NCBI RefSeq assembly: GCF_024055715.1
Contig: NZ_JAMXMV010000002.1
Location: 310,001 to 374,000 of the forward strand
Reading direction: 5' to 3'
DNA from: Actinoallomurus soli
GTDB taxonomy: Bacteria > Actinomycetota > Actinomycetes > Streptosporangiales > Streptosporangiaceae
Length of the DNA stretch: 64,000 bases
Shown here in pieces: positions 31,262 through 38,546 of this stretch. How positions within the stretch are numbered: position 1 is the stretch's first letter; each line of letters starts with the position of its first letter. The notes below the pieces were generated by a model, which saw nothing but the letters and a program-made list of their open reading frames with translations, was not told the origin of the DNA and made no database searches. Made by a program: the position numbers and the translations under genes.

Positions 31262-31291
31262 TTGACAGGTGCTAAGACGTCGCACTGTAAT
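31262..31291 (+). promoter_or_regulatory. sigma70-type promoter of transfer module with GACGTC in spacer
   Basis: TTGACA (31,262-31,267) and TGTAAT (31,286-31,291) are separated by 18 bases. The spacer contains AAGACGTC, so a protein bound there would block RNA polymerase. The promoter is 69 bases upstream of the first gene of the transfer block. Confidence 0.6.
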
Positions 31292-31359
31292 CGTGCACAT
31301 GACTAGTCCTGTTCACTTCTTAGGTGGTGCCGGGACGTGGGCTCGGAGAGGAGCCCTCG

Positions 31360-31551
31360 ATGCATCTTCGCCCCCTCCCCCTGGACGACTGGCAGCGCCA
31401 GTGCCCGTGCGGGGCGCGCTCGGAGTACCGGTTCGGCCTGTGCCGCAAGTGCCGTGCCCGCGCCGCTTGGTTCCGCCGTACCGCCCGCGCTCGGCGCGAT
31501 ACCCGCGTCCGTCGCATCTTCCGCCGCGACGCCGAGGCGGTGAGCCGGTGA
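31360..31551 (+). CDS. 63-residue zinc-binding-like basic protein
   Basis: A very basic small protein with the Cys pattern CPCGARSEYRFGLCRKCRAR (CxC...CxxC), a probable zinc knuckle, followed by an Arg-rich tail. ATG 31,360 has GGAGAGGAG upstream and is the first gene after the transfer promoter. Its stop overlaps the start of the next gene (GTGATG). Nucleic-acid binding is plausible; no family name is recognised. Confidence 0.6.
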   Translation: MHLRPLPLDDWQRQCPCGARSEYRFGLCRKCRARAAWFRRTARARRDTRVRRIFRRDAEAVSR

Positions 31552-31817
31552 TGGCCATCGTGATCGCCGGACTCGCCCTCGTCCTCGCCGCCACGGCGCT
31601 CGTACTCATCGGCCTCGTCATCGTCGGTACTCATCGCGAGGCGCCCTGGGCCGGACTGGACTCCGCCGCCCCCACGCCGCTCGCCGCCTTCGCTCGCTCC
31701 GTCCTCGGCGTACACGTCCGCAAGCCCGACACCGACCACACCCGCGGCAACGACCTCCAGGCGGTCGGCTCCGACCGTCGCGAGCCCGTTCCCCTGGCCC
31801 GATCGGAAGGAAGGTGA
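31551..31817 (+). CDS. 88-residue single-helix membrane protein
   Basis: It begins MAIVIAGLALVLAATALVLI (membrane helix about residues 2-27) and continues with a polar tail rich in charged residues. A GTG at 31,548 is an alternative start one codon earlier. Its place in a run of short membrane proteins before DUF2637 and FtsK resembles the spread (Spd) genes of actinomycete elements, which act in intramycelial transfer. Specific function unknown. Confidence 0.6.
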   Translation: MAIVIAGLALVLAATALVLIGLVIVGTHREAPWAGLDSAAPTPLAAFARSVLGVHVRKPDTDHTRGNDLQAVGSDRREPVPLARSEGR

Positions 31818-31824
31818 TCTCCGC

Positions 31825-32019
31825 TTGGCGCTGTCCGTCTCGCTCGTCATCGTGCTCGGCGCGCTGGTCTACGGCCTGTACCGCTACGCCGGCCTCCGCG
31901 CCTGGCACGCCATCGTCTGCACGCTCTTCGGCTTCTACCTCGCCTCGACCTCTCTCGCGCCGCAGATCCGCCAAGGCGTCCGGTCCTTCGCTCATTTCCT
32001 GTCCGGCATCAAGATCTGA
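31825..32019 (+). CDS. 64-residue membrane protein, Spd-like
   Basis: A TTG start at 31,825 preceded by GGAAGGAAGG gives MALSVSLVIVLGALVYGLYR, one strong N-terminal helix, then AWHAIVCTLFGFYLASTSLA as a second helix, and a short C-terminus. It lies eight bases after the previous gene. It is probably one of the small Spd-type pore or spread proteins. The start codon is uncertain. Confidence 0.6.
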   Translation: MALSVSLVIVLGALVYGLYRYAGLRAWHAIVCTLFGFYLASTSLAPQIRQGVRSFAHFLSGIKI

Positions 32020-32029
32020 GAGGACCCCC

Positions 32030-32701
32030 GTGACCACGCCCCCAACGAACGCCGACCGTGACTGGTGGGTCATGGCAGGGATGAGCGTCGCCGCCGCCTC
32101 CGCAGCCATCGCCAGCTTCTCCGGGCTGCAAGGGCTGGCGCACATCGCCGGCTGGCCTTCACGGCTGTCGTGGCTGCTGCCCGTCACCCTGGACGCCTAC
32201 GCGATGACCTCGGCGCGTGTATGGCTGGCCATCTCGACGCGGTCGGCCGCCGCTCGGCGCTTCGCCCGCTTCAACGCCTTGGGCGCCATCGCGGCCAGCA
32301 TCGCGGGCAACGCGACGTACCACGCAGCCCGTACCGGACTCCTGTCGGTGTCCTGGCCCATCGTCGTCCTCGTGGGCGCCGTCCCCGCCGCCGTCCTCGG
32401 GCTCACCGCTCACCTTCACGCTCTGCAGGGACGGATCGAAGCCGCCGCCGAGGACCGGACCGGCGACCGCGACCGGCACTCCCGCCGTACTCGCCGCAAG
32501 CGCCACCGCCGGTACCGGACCGAGGACGAACTGATCCACGCCGCCCGCGCGGCCGACGCGCGGCACCGGGAAGTCAACGACGGCCGCCCCATCACCCGTG
32601 ACGCGCTCCGAACGACGCTGCGCGTCAGCAACGCCCGCGCCACCGAACTCCGACGCCAACTGATCGAGAAAGGCACCGCCGATGAGCAAGCCGACCTATG
32701 A
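32030..32701 (+). CDS. DUF2637 membrane protein (Spd-type)
   Basis: A 223-residue protein with four hydrophobic helices (SVAAASAAIASFSGLQGLAH, LSWLLPVTLDAYAMTSARVW, ALGAIAASIAGNATYHAART, VSWPIVVLVGAVPAAVLGLT) characteristic of DUF2637 proteins of Streptomyces elements. The rest is a basic cytosolic tail that ends in a short winged-helix-like segment (ALRTTLRVSNARATELRRQL). GTG 32,030 is chosen as the start (frame extension to 31,814 would overlap the previous gene entirely). It probably forms part of the transfer or spread apparatus with the FtsK-like protein. Confidence 0.8.
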   Translation: MTTPPTNADRDWWVMAGMSVAAASAAIASFSGLQGLAHIAGWPSRLSWLLPVTLDAYAMTSARVWLAISTRSAAARRFARFNALGAIAASIAGNATYHAARTGLLSVSWPIVVLVGAVPAAVLGLTAHLHALQGRIEAAAEDRTGDRDRHSRRTRRKRHRRYRTEDELIHAARAADARHREVNDGRPITRDALRTTLRVSNARATELRRQLIEKGTADEQADL

Positions 32702-32891
32702 CCCATACGCCCTGGTTGACCTCCTCATGAAGGAGCTGGCCCGCCAGGGCGTCAAGACCCGCTACACGCTCGTCCAGCTCGGCGACGCCGTGCCGGCCGC
32801 CGAGGCGCTGCTGTCCGCGCTCGGTGTGAGGCCCGCCGCGCCGCTCCCCAAGGACGTCCCCGACCGAAAGGAGGTGCCGGACTGCCCATGA
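32682..32891 (+). CDS. 69-residue hypothetical protein
   Basis: A small acidic/neutral protein (MSKPTYDPYALVDLLMKELA..., ...GDAVPAAEALLSALGVRPA) that overlaps the end of the DUF2637 gene by 20 bases and the next gene by four (ATGA). No family or motif is recognised. Translational coupling supports it being real. Confidence 0.55.
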   Translation: MSKPTYDPYALVDLLMKELARQGVKTRYTLVQLGDAVPAAEALLSALGVRPAAPLPKDVPDRKEVPDCP

Positions 32892-33241
32892 CACGCCCTC
32901 AACGGGCTCCACGCCCGACCCTCGACCTCAACGCTGTCCGTACTCACCTGCACGAAGCACGATCCGCGCGCGTACCCGTCGCGCTGTGGGTCGCCGTCGC
33001 CGACCTCCCGATGCTCATCGCCGAGGTCGAACGTCTCCGGTCCCTGCTCGCACTCGCCCGCGCCCAGTACGCCGCTCTGCTCGCCGCTGCCCGCGCCACC
33101 GTCGCCGCCGAACGAGACGGCGAGGGTGACCCGCTGCTCTATCTCCGGGACGAACTGGACGAGCACGGCCAGCTTCCGGACGAGGACCTGCACGCCGCCG
33201 AACTCCTCGCCCTCGTCGACCTTCGGGAGGGCGGCCGATGA
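32888..33241 (+). CDS. 117-residue helical hypothetical protein
   Basis: An Ala/Leu/Arg-rich, mainly helical protein: LPMLIAEVERLRSLLALARA has coiled-coil heptads, followed by an acidic C-terminus (DELDEHGQLPDEDLHAAELL). It overlaps both neighbours by four bases, so it belongs to the transfer operon. It is not recognised further. Confidence 0.55.
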   Translation: MTRPQRAPRPTLDLNAVRTHLHEARSARVPVALWVAVADLPMLIAEVERLRSLLALARAQYAALLAAARATVAAERDGEGDPLLYLRDELDEHGQLPDEDLHAAELLALVDLREGGR

Positions 33242-34998
33242 GGCAGCGCTACCCGACTCGCCGACGCCGGTGGGGCCGCTCCGAGCCCATGCCGCTGTAC
33301 GTCGTCACGGACGACCGCCAGGCGGGCGAGGCCATCGCAGTACTCACCCGATGGCTGTTCCGCTACCGCTCCGAACTGGCGCCCCTCACCACGGCGCTGT
33401 TCCTCGCCGGAACCGCAGCGTTCCTCCACCACGGCCACCGCGGACTCTGGCCAGACGTCCTCGCGCTCACCGTCGTTGCCGTAGCCGTCATCGTGGCGAG
33501 CGGTAAGCGCTGGCTCGATCCAGGCATCGAGCGCGCCTACGCCGCCGTCGTCGCAATCGCTGCTGGGGGATGGCTCGCCACGGCGACCGCGCACGGACCG
33601 ACCTCACCGCCGCTCCCCGGCCTGCTCGTCGCCGCCACTCTCATCTGCGGCGCGCCGTGGTGGTCGCACCGCCGACGCCGTTCCCGCGTCCGCATCGAAC
33701 GCACCGTGAACGCCTGGCCCGACCTCGCCGAGACGATCGGTCTTGCCGGATCACGCGTCCTGTCCGCCGTCGTCGACCTGTGGGGCTGGCGCGCCCGTCT
33801 GGCCCTCAAGCGCGGTCAGACCGTCACCGACGTCATCAGCAGACTCCCGGCGATCGAATCCGGTCTCGGTACGCGCCCCGGATCCGTCCGTGTCGAACCT
33901 GACCCCACTCGCGCGGATCACTGCGTCTTGCATGTCCTCGAAAAGGACCCGCACGCCCGTCCGATCCCCTGGCCCGCGCCGACCGGCACGAGCGTCGCCG
34001 ACGCCGTGGAACTCGGCGTCTTCGAGGACGCCACACCCGTGCGGGTCAGGCTCCTGCATCGGCATGCCCTCGTCGCTGGCATCGCCGGATCCGGCAAGAG
34101 CGGAATCCTCAACGTCATCCTCGCCGCCCTCACCGCCTACCCGGACGTGGTGATCTGGGGCATCGACCTCAAGGGCGGGATGGAACTCCAGCCCTGGGCG
34201 TCCTGCCTTGACCGGATCGCCACAGACCCGCGTCAGACCGCCGAACTCCTCGCCGACGCCGTCACCGTCCTCGACGCCCGCGCGGTCACCCTGACCCGCC
34301 AGGGCGCTCGCCTGTGGATACCGACTCCGGAAGAGCCAGCGCTGATCATCGTGGCCGACGAGTACGCCGAACTCGCCGACGAGTCGCCCGACGCGATGGC
34401 TCATGCGGACTCGATCGCCCGCCGAGGCCGTGCCGTCGCCGTAACGCTCCTCGCCGCCACGCAACGCCCGACACAGGCCGCCATGGGCAAGGGCGCCGTC
34501 CGTTCCCAGATGGACATCCGCATCTGTCTCCGCGTCCGCGAACGCCGCGACACCGATCTCATCCTCGGCCAGGGCGCCCACACCGCGGGCTGGCACGCTC
34601 ACACCCTCGACGCGCCCGGCAAGTTCCTTATCTCCGCACCGGGCTTCGACGTCCCTCGCCGAGCCCGTGCCTACCTGCTCACCGACGAGCGCGTACGCGC
34701 CACCACCCGCGCCCACCGCAACCGCCGCCCCCGTCTCGACGCCCTGTCCGCGGACGCCATCGCCCACACGACCACCGAGGTAGAGGTGATCGACGCCGAG
34801 ATCATCACCGACGACCCCGAACAGGCTTTCTGGACGGCACTGCTCGAAGCGCCCGATGAAGGGCTGTCTGTCTCCCAGCTCATGAAGATCACCGGCATGG
34901 GCCGCACCTGGGTCTACAGCCGACTCCAAGAGCACGCCCACGCAGGACGCGTCCAGCAGGTCTCCCGAGGCCGCTGGCGCGCCGCCCAACGTCCGTGA
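33238..34998 (+). CDS. FtsK/SpoIIIE-type DNA translocase (TraB/TraSA-like)
   Basis: A 586-residue protein. Two to three membrane helices lie near residues 45-130; a FtsK/SpoIIIE motor follows with Walker A GIAGSGKSGILN (about 282-292), the PDVVIWGIDLKGGMELQPW segment, and Walker B LIIVADEYAEL (about 369). The C-terminal 60 residues (GLSVSQLMKITGMGRTWVYS) form a winged helix like the FtsK-gamma DNA-reading domain. In actinomycete elements a single such protein moves double-stranded DNA between hyphae by recognising short repeats (clt). It overlaps its neighbours by four bases on each side. Confidence 0.88.
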   Translation: MRQRYPTRRRRWGRSEPMPLYVVTDDRQAGEAIAVLTRWLFRYRSELAPLTTALFLAGTAAFLHHGHRGLWPDVLALTVVAVAVIVASGKRWLDPGIERAYAAVVAIAAGGWLATATAHGPTSPPLPGLLVAATLICGAPWWSHRRRRSRVRIERTVNAWPDLAETIGLAGSRVLSAVVDLWGWRARLALKRGQTVTDVISRLPAIESGLGTRPGSVRVEPDPTRADHCVLHVLEKDPHARPIPWPAPTGTSVADAVELGVFEDATPVRVRLLHRHALVAGIAGSGKSGILNVILAALTAYPDVVIWGIDLKGGMELQPWASCLDRIATDPRQTAELLADAVTVLDARAVTLTRQGARLWIPTPEEPALIIVADEYAELADESPDAMAHADSIARRGRAVAVTLLAATQRPTQAAMGKGAVRSQMDIRICLRVRERRDTDLILGQGAHTAGWHAHTLDAPGKFLISAPGFDVPRRARAYLLTDERVRATTRAHRNRRPRLDALSADAIAHTTTEVEVIDAEIITDDPEQAFWTALLEAPDEGLSVSQLMKITGMGRTWVYSRLQEHAHAGRVQQVSRGRWRAAQRP

Positions 34999-35297
34999 CC
35001 ACTCGTTCGTCCGCGTCCTCGTGCGCGCCTGCGCGCGTAGAGCCGCACAACGTCCGGACGTCCGCGCGGACGAACGACCCACGAAAGGAGGTGATCGCCA
35101 CGACGACCGCACCTGACACGCCGCTCCTCTACACGCTCCCCGAAGCCGCCGCACTCCTTCGAATCAGCAGGACGAAGCTCTATGAACTCCTCACCGCGAA
35201 CGAGATCGAATCCGTCTACATCGGCCGAAGCCGCAAGATCCCCGCCACAGCGCTCAACGCCTACGTCAACCGTCTCCGCACCACAGGAAAGGAGTGA
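34995..35297 (+). CDS. xis: excisionase / helix-turn-helix DNA-binding protein
   Basis: The conserved part (LYTLPEAAALLRISRTKLYE, LLTANEIESVYIGRSRKIPA) is the MerR-like winged helix of actinomycete excisionases. The GTG at 34,995 overlaps the FtsK-like stop and gives 100 residues. The ribosome-binding sequence AAAGGAGG at 35,087, next to GTG 35,094 (about 67 residues), suggests a shorter product may be the main one. It is followed with a four-base overlap by the integrase, the standard xis-int order; together they direct excision. Confidence 0.82.
   Translation: MTTRSSASSCAPARVEPHNVRTSARTNDPRKEVIATTTAPDTPLLYTLPEAAALLRISRTKLYELLTANEIESVYIGRSRKIPATALNAYVNRLRTTGKE
35048..35070. promoter_or_regulatory. 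GACGTCC motif before the short xis start
   Basis: ACAACGTCCGGACGTCCGCG contains two overlapping CGTCCGGACG/GACGTCC units, about 25-46 bases before the second possible start of xis. It matches the motif found at other control points of the element. Confidence 0.4.
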
Positions 35298-36865
35298 TCA
35301 GCTTGGCCGACAAATCGAGTAAGCCGAAGGGCAGAACGAAGCCCACACGGGCGCCCGATGGCCGCTCGACCATCTACGAGGGCAGCGATGGCCGCTGGCA
35401 CGGCCGCGTCACGATGGGCGTGAAGAACGACGGCAGCCCCGACCGGCGCCACGTCACCGCCAAGACCGAAAGGGAGGTGACGAAGAAAGTCCGCGAACTG
35501 GAAGCCAAGCGCGACGCCGGAAAGGTCGACAAGCCTGGTCGTCCACCGACTGTGGAAAAGTGGATGACGTACTGGCTCACGACCGTACTGCCGCTCAAGC
35601 AGACGGCGCCGAACACGATCAGCGCGTACTGGTCGGACTGCCGAAACTGGATCTTCCCCAACATCGGCCGTCACCGGATCGATCGATGCCAGCCCGAACA
35701 TCTCGAAGCGCTCTACTCGAAAATGTTCGCCGCCGGCAAGAAGCCGAGCCACGTCCGCAAGGTCCACGCGATCATCTCCAGCGCCTACAGCGTCGCGGTA
35801 CGACGGCAACGCGTCGGCCGGAATCCCGCCGAACTCGTCCAGCCGCCCCGGCTCGACAATCCCGAGCTGAAGTCCCTCACCCGCGACGAGGCGCGAAAGG
35901 TCCTCGCCGAGGCTCAGCAGCGTCCCAACGGGGCGCGCTGGTCGGTCGGGCTGTCCTGTGGCCTCCGTCAGGGCGAGGTCCTGGGGCTGCGCTGGCAGTA
36001 CCTCGTCGCGACCTGCCTCGGCTGCGATCACAGTGGGTCGGTGATCGGCTGGTGGGTCACCGACTCGCCGAAGTGCCCGAGGTGCGGTGACGACCGCTAC
36101 CGCGCCGAGGCGCGAGTGTGGTTTCAGCTCCAGCGGACCACATGGCAGCACGGCTGCGACGATCCCGCCGAATGCACGAAGGACAAGCACCGCCACCCCT
36201 GCCCCGACGACTGCCCGAAGGCCAAGCGGACGTCCGGCCGCCGCCACAAGTGCGTCCCCGAGGACGCCAAGGACCTCTGTCCGAAGAACTGCGTCAAGCA
36301 CGCGTCCACGTGCCCGAAGCGCACAGGCGGAGGGTTGGTCTTCCGGTCGATCAAGGAACGCCGGAAGAAGACGATCGCTCTCGCCGACGAGTTGGTAGAG
36401 GTCCTCCGCCATCACTTCGCCTGGCAGGAGCGGCAGCGCCAGCGAGCCGGCAGCGTCTGGGAGGGACACGATCTCGTGTTCTGCCAGCCGAACGGCCGCC
36501 CGATCGACCCGCGCCGCGACTGGGACGCCTGGGCGGATCTCCTCCGCGCCGCCGGCCTCCCGCACTACCGCGTCCACGCCGCCCGCCACACGGCCGCGAC
36601 ACTCCTCCTCGAACAGGGCGTAGCCCTCGCCGTGGTTCAAGAGATCCTGGGCCACTCCGACATTCGCGTCACCCGCGGCTATACCCACGTCGCCTCACCC
36701 CTGGTCCACGACGCCGCGCAGCGCATCGGACGCGCGCTCTTCACGGCGAATGAGACCGAGAATGAGACCAGGAACGACGAAGGGCGCCTCTCCGAGGGAG
36801 AGACGCCCACGTCACAGACGAGCCGCCTGTCGGAATCGAACCGACGACCTATTCATTACGAGTGA
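35294..36865 (+). CDS. int: tyrosine integrase with cysteine-rich insertion
   Basis: A 523-residue site-specific recombinase. It has an AP2-like arm-binding N-terminus (RSTIYEGSDGRWHGRVTMGV), a core-binding domain (about 85-190), and a catalytic domain with Arg in LSCGLRQGEVLGLRW (about 222), HAARHTAATLL (His/Arg about 428-431), LGHSDIRVTRGYTH and the Tyr nucleophile near 464. Between the Arg block and the rest is an insertion of about 100 residues with some 15 cysteines (LGCDHSG...CPRCGDD...HGCDDPAEC...CPDDCPK...CPKNCVK), which looks like zinc ribbons. The last 15 codons run antisense into the tRNA-Thr gene (att core), so the stop depends on the integrated state. Confidence 0.93.
   Translation: MISLADKSSKPKGRTKPTRAPDGRSTIYEGSDGRWHGRVTMGVKNDGSPDRRHVTAKTEREVTKKVRELEAKRDAGKVDKPGRPPTVEKWMTYWLTTVLPLKQTAPNTISAYWSDCRNWIFPNIGRHRIDRCQPEHLEALYSKMFAAGKKPSHVRKVHAIISSAYSVAVRRQRVGRNPAELVQPPRLDNPELKSLTRDEARKVLAEAQQRPNGARWSVGLSCGLRQGEVLGLRWQYLVATCLGCDHSGSVIGWWVTDSPKCPRCGDDRYRAEARVWFQLQRTTWQHGCDDPAECTKDKHRHPCPDDCPKAKRTSGRRHKCVPEDAKDLCPKNCVKHASTCPKRTGGGLVFRSIKERRKKTIALADELVEVLRHHFAWQERQRQRAGSVWEGHDLVFCQPNGRPIDPRRDWDAWADLLRAAGLPHYRVHAARHTAATLLLEQGVALAVVQEILGHSDIRVTRGYTHVASPLVHDAAQRIGRALFTANETENETRNDEGRLSEGETPTSQTSRLSESNRRPIHYE
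36821..36863. mobile_element. attR core within tRNA-Thr
   Basis: The 43-base segment is identical to 21,216-21,258. It lies within the tRNA gene from the discriminator base to the anticodon loop, so integration rebuilds a complete tRNA. Confidence 0.92.
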
Positions 36866-36893
36866 ATCGCTCTGCCGACTGAGCTAAGGCGGC
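36821..36893 (-). tRNA. tRNA-Thr (anticodon CGU)
   Basis: A 73-base cloverleaf on the minus strand: acceptor GCCGCCT/AGGCGGC, D arm GCTC...GAGC, anticodon stem ATTCA/TGAAT with loop CTCGTAA (anticodon CGT), T arm GTCGG-TTCGATT-CCGAC, discriminator T. No CCA is encoded. The 3' half is supplied by the integrated element. Confidence 0.95.
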
Positions 36894-36955
36894 CTGCCAC
36901 ACACCGTGTGACGCGATGAGTCTACCGGGTTCTCCGGGCTCCTCGTACACCCATA

Positions 36956-38461
36956 TCAGTGGCACATGGTGTTCTTCCTCGGTGGAGTCCCGGTGAGCAG
37001 GTAGCGGTCGACGGCCGTGGTGATGCAGGGGTTGCCCTGGAGGTAGGCGGTGTGGCCGTCGCCGTCGAGGCTGAGCAGGACGCCGGACTTCAGCTGTGCG
37101 GCCAGGCCCTGGGCCCACTTGTACGGCGTGGCGGGGTCGCGGGTGGTGCCGACGACGACGATGGGCTTCGCGCCGTTGGCGGCGAAGGCCCGGGGCTTGG
37201 TGTTGTCCTGGACGGGCCAGTAGGCGCACGGCAGGGTGCCCCAGACCACGAACTGGCCGAAGAGCGGGGCTTCCTTCTTGGCGCGGGCTGCCTGGTCCTT
37301 CCAGGCATTGAGGTCGCGGTCGTACGGCTTGTCGATGCAGTTGATGGCCATGTTGGCCTCGGTCTGGTTCGAGTAGGACCCGTCCTTGTTGCGCTCGATG
37401 AGGAGGTCGCCGAGGCGGAGGAGGGTGGTGCCGTCGTTCTGGTCGATGGCGCTCCTCAGGGCCAGTTTCAACACCGGCCAGGTCTGCTTGTTGTAGAGCG
37501 CGGCGGCGACGCCGAGTTCGACCATGGAGCCGTCGACGACGCGGCCGTCCTTGAGGCCGTTGTAGAGCGGCTTCTTCCTCGCCTCGTCGAACAGCCGGCC
37601 GAGCCGGTCGAGGGCCTCGTCGGTGCTGCCGCTGCCGAGGGGGCAGTCCTTGGTCTTGACGCAGTCGTCGGCGAACGCCCTGGTGGCGGTGTCGAAGCCC
37701 TTGGCCTGCTCGATGTTGATCTCGTCGGCGCTGAGCTTGGGGTCGATGGCGCCGTCGAGGACGAGGGCGCGGACGTGCTTGGGGAACTCCTGGGCGTAGT
37801 ACGCGCCGAGGTAGGTGCCGTACGAGGCGCCGTAGTAGGTGAGGCCCTTGTCGCCGAGGGCGGCGCGCAGGACGTCGATGTCGCGGGCGGCGTTGGCGGT
37901 GCCGACGTACGGGAGCAGCGTGGGGATGCGGGTCTTGCACTCGTCGGCCCACATCTTGCTGACGTCGACGAGGTTGTTCAGCTCGGCCTGGTCGGTGGGC
38001 GAGGTGTCGGCTTCGAAGAACCGGTCGAGTTGCTTGCCGGTCAGGCAGCGGACCGCGGGACGGCTCTGGCCGACGCCGCGCGGGTCGAAGCCGACGATGT
38101 CGAAGTTGCGTCGCAGGTCGGCGCCGAACGAGCGGGCGGAGCCGCGAGCGAACTCGACGCCGGAGCCGCCGGGGCCGCCGGGGTTGAGGACGAGCGATCC
38201 CTTGCGCTGGCCGCCCTCGGCGGGCAGGCGGATCACCGCGAGACCGAGGGAGCGGCCGGTCGGGTGGGCGTAGTCGAGGGGGACCCGGATGCTGCCGCAC
38301 TGGAATCCGCCGCCGCAGTCCCGCCAGGAGATCCGCTGGCCGTAGACGGGCGTGCTGCCGCTCGGCGTGGGGGCCGACGCCGTGGACTTCGGGGCGTCCG
38401 TGCAGGCCGTCACCACGATCGCGGCCGCCGCCAGCACGGAGACCGTACGGAACTTGTTCAC
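36956..38461 (-). CDS. secreted TAP-type alpha/beta hydrolase lipoprotein (tripeptidyl aminopeptidase family)
   Basis: A 501-residue exported enzyme. A lipoprotein signal with lipobox VVTAC (Cys20) is followed by LVLNPGGPGGSG (oxyanion region), GFDPRGVGQS, the nucleophile elbow YYGASYGTYLGAYYA, the acid Asp in TTRDPATPYKWA and the His in GDGHTAYLQGNP, plus C-terminal cysteines (GTLPCAYW, NPCIT, NTMCH). These match the SlpD/SlpE/TAP mycelium-associated peptidases, which remove N-terminal di- or tripeptides outside the cell. It stands directly downstream of the tRNA-Thr gene and is not part of the element. Confidence 0.9.
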   Translation of the reverse strand: MNKFRTVSVLAAAAIVVTACTDAPKSTASAPTPSGSTPVYGQRISWRDCGGGFQCGSIRVPLDYAHPTGRSLGLAVIRLPAEGGQRKGSLVLNPGGPGGSGVEFARGSARSFGADLRRNFDIVGFDPRGVGQSRPAVRCLTGKQLDRFFEADTSPTDQAELNNLVDVSKMWADECKTRIPTLLPYVGTANAARDIDVLRAALGDKGLTYYGASYGTYLGAYYAQEFPKHVRALVLDGAIDPKLSADEINIEQAKGFDTATRAFADDCVKTKDCPLGSGSTDEALDRLGRLFDEARKKPLYNGLKDGRVVDGSMVELGVAAALYNKQTWPVLKLALRSAIDQNDGTTLLRLGDLLIERNKDGSYSNQTEANMAINCIDKPYDRDLNAWKDQAARAKKEAPLFGQFVVWGTLPCAYWPVQDNTKPRAFAANGAKPIVVVGTTRDPATPYKWAQGLAAQLKSGVLLSLDGDGHTAYLQGNPCITTAVDRYLLTGTPPRKNTMCH

Positions 38462-38546
38462 GCCGTCACCGTTCTCGTCGCTGTTCAGTGTCCCTGGCAG
38501 CGTACGCGGATCGGGCCTTGTTTTCGCTACTCAGCGTACGGGTGAG

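Larger units (their letters stand above)
21216..36863. mobile_element. integrative element in tRNA-Thr(CGU), pSAM2/AICE-like, about 15.6 kb
   Basis: The element is bounded by 43-bp identical att cores and ends on the right with excisionase and tyrosine integrase reading into the tRNA gene. Inside are, left to right: an MBL / receiver / dual-GHKL cassette and divergent DNA methylase (lower GC than the chromosome); two XRE-DUF5919 regulators; RsbW-like ATPase; GntR regulators; HD and Nudix proteins; small membrane proteins and a DUF2637 protein; FtsK-like translocase; xis; int. This is the architecture of actinomycete integrative and conjugative elements, except that no RepSA, RepAM or Prim-Pol replication initiator is seen. 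It may therefore be mobilised without autonomous replication, or carry an unrecognised initiator. Confidence 0.88.

Noticed and set aside
36849-38300. 483-codon minus-strand frame over the peptidase gene
   Set aside because: Arg/Pro-rich shadow frame; the overlapping frame 36,956-38,461 encodes an intact lipoprotein peptidase.
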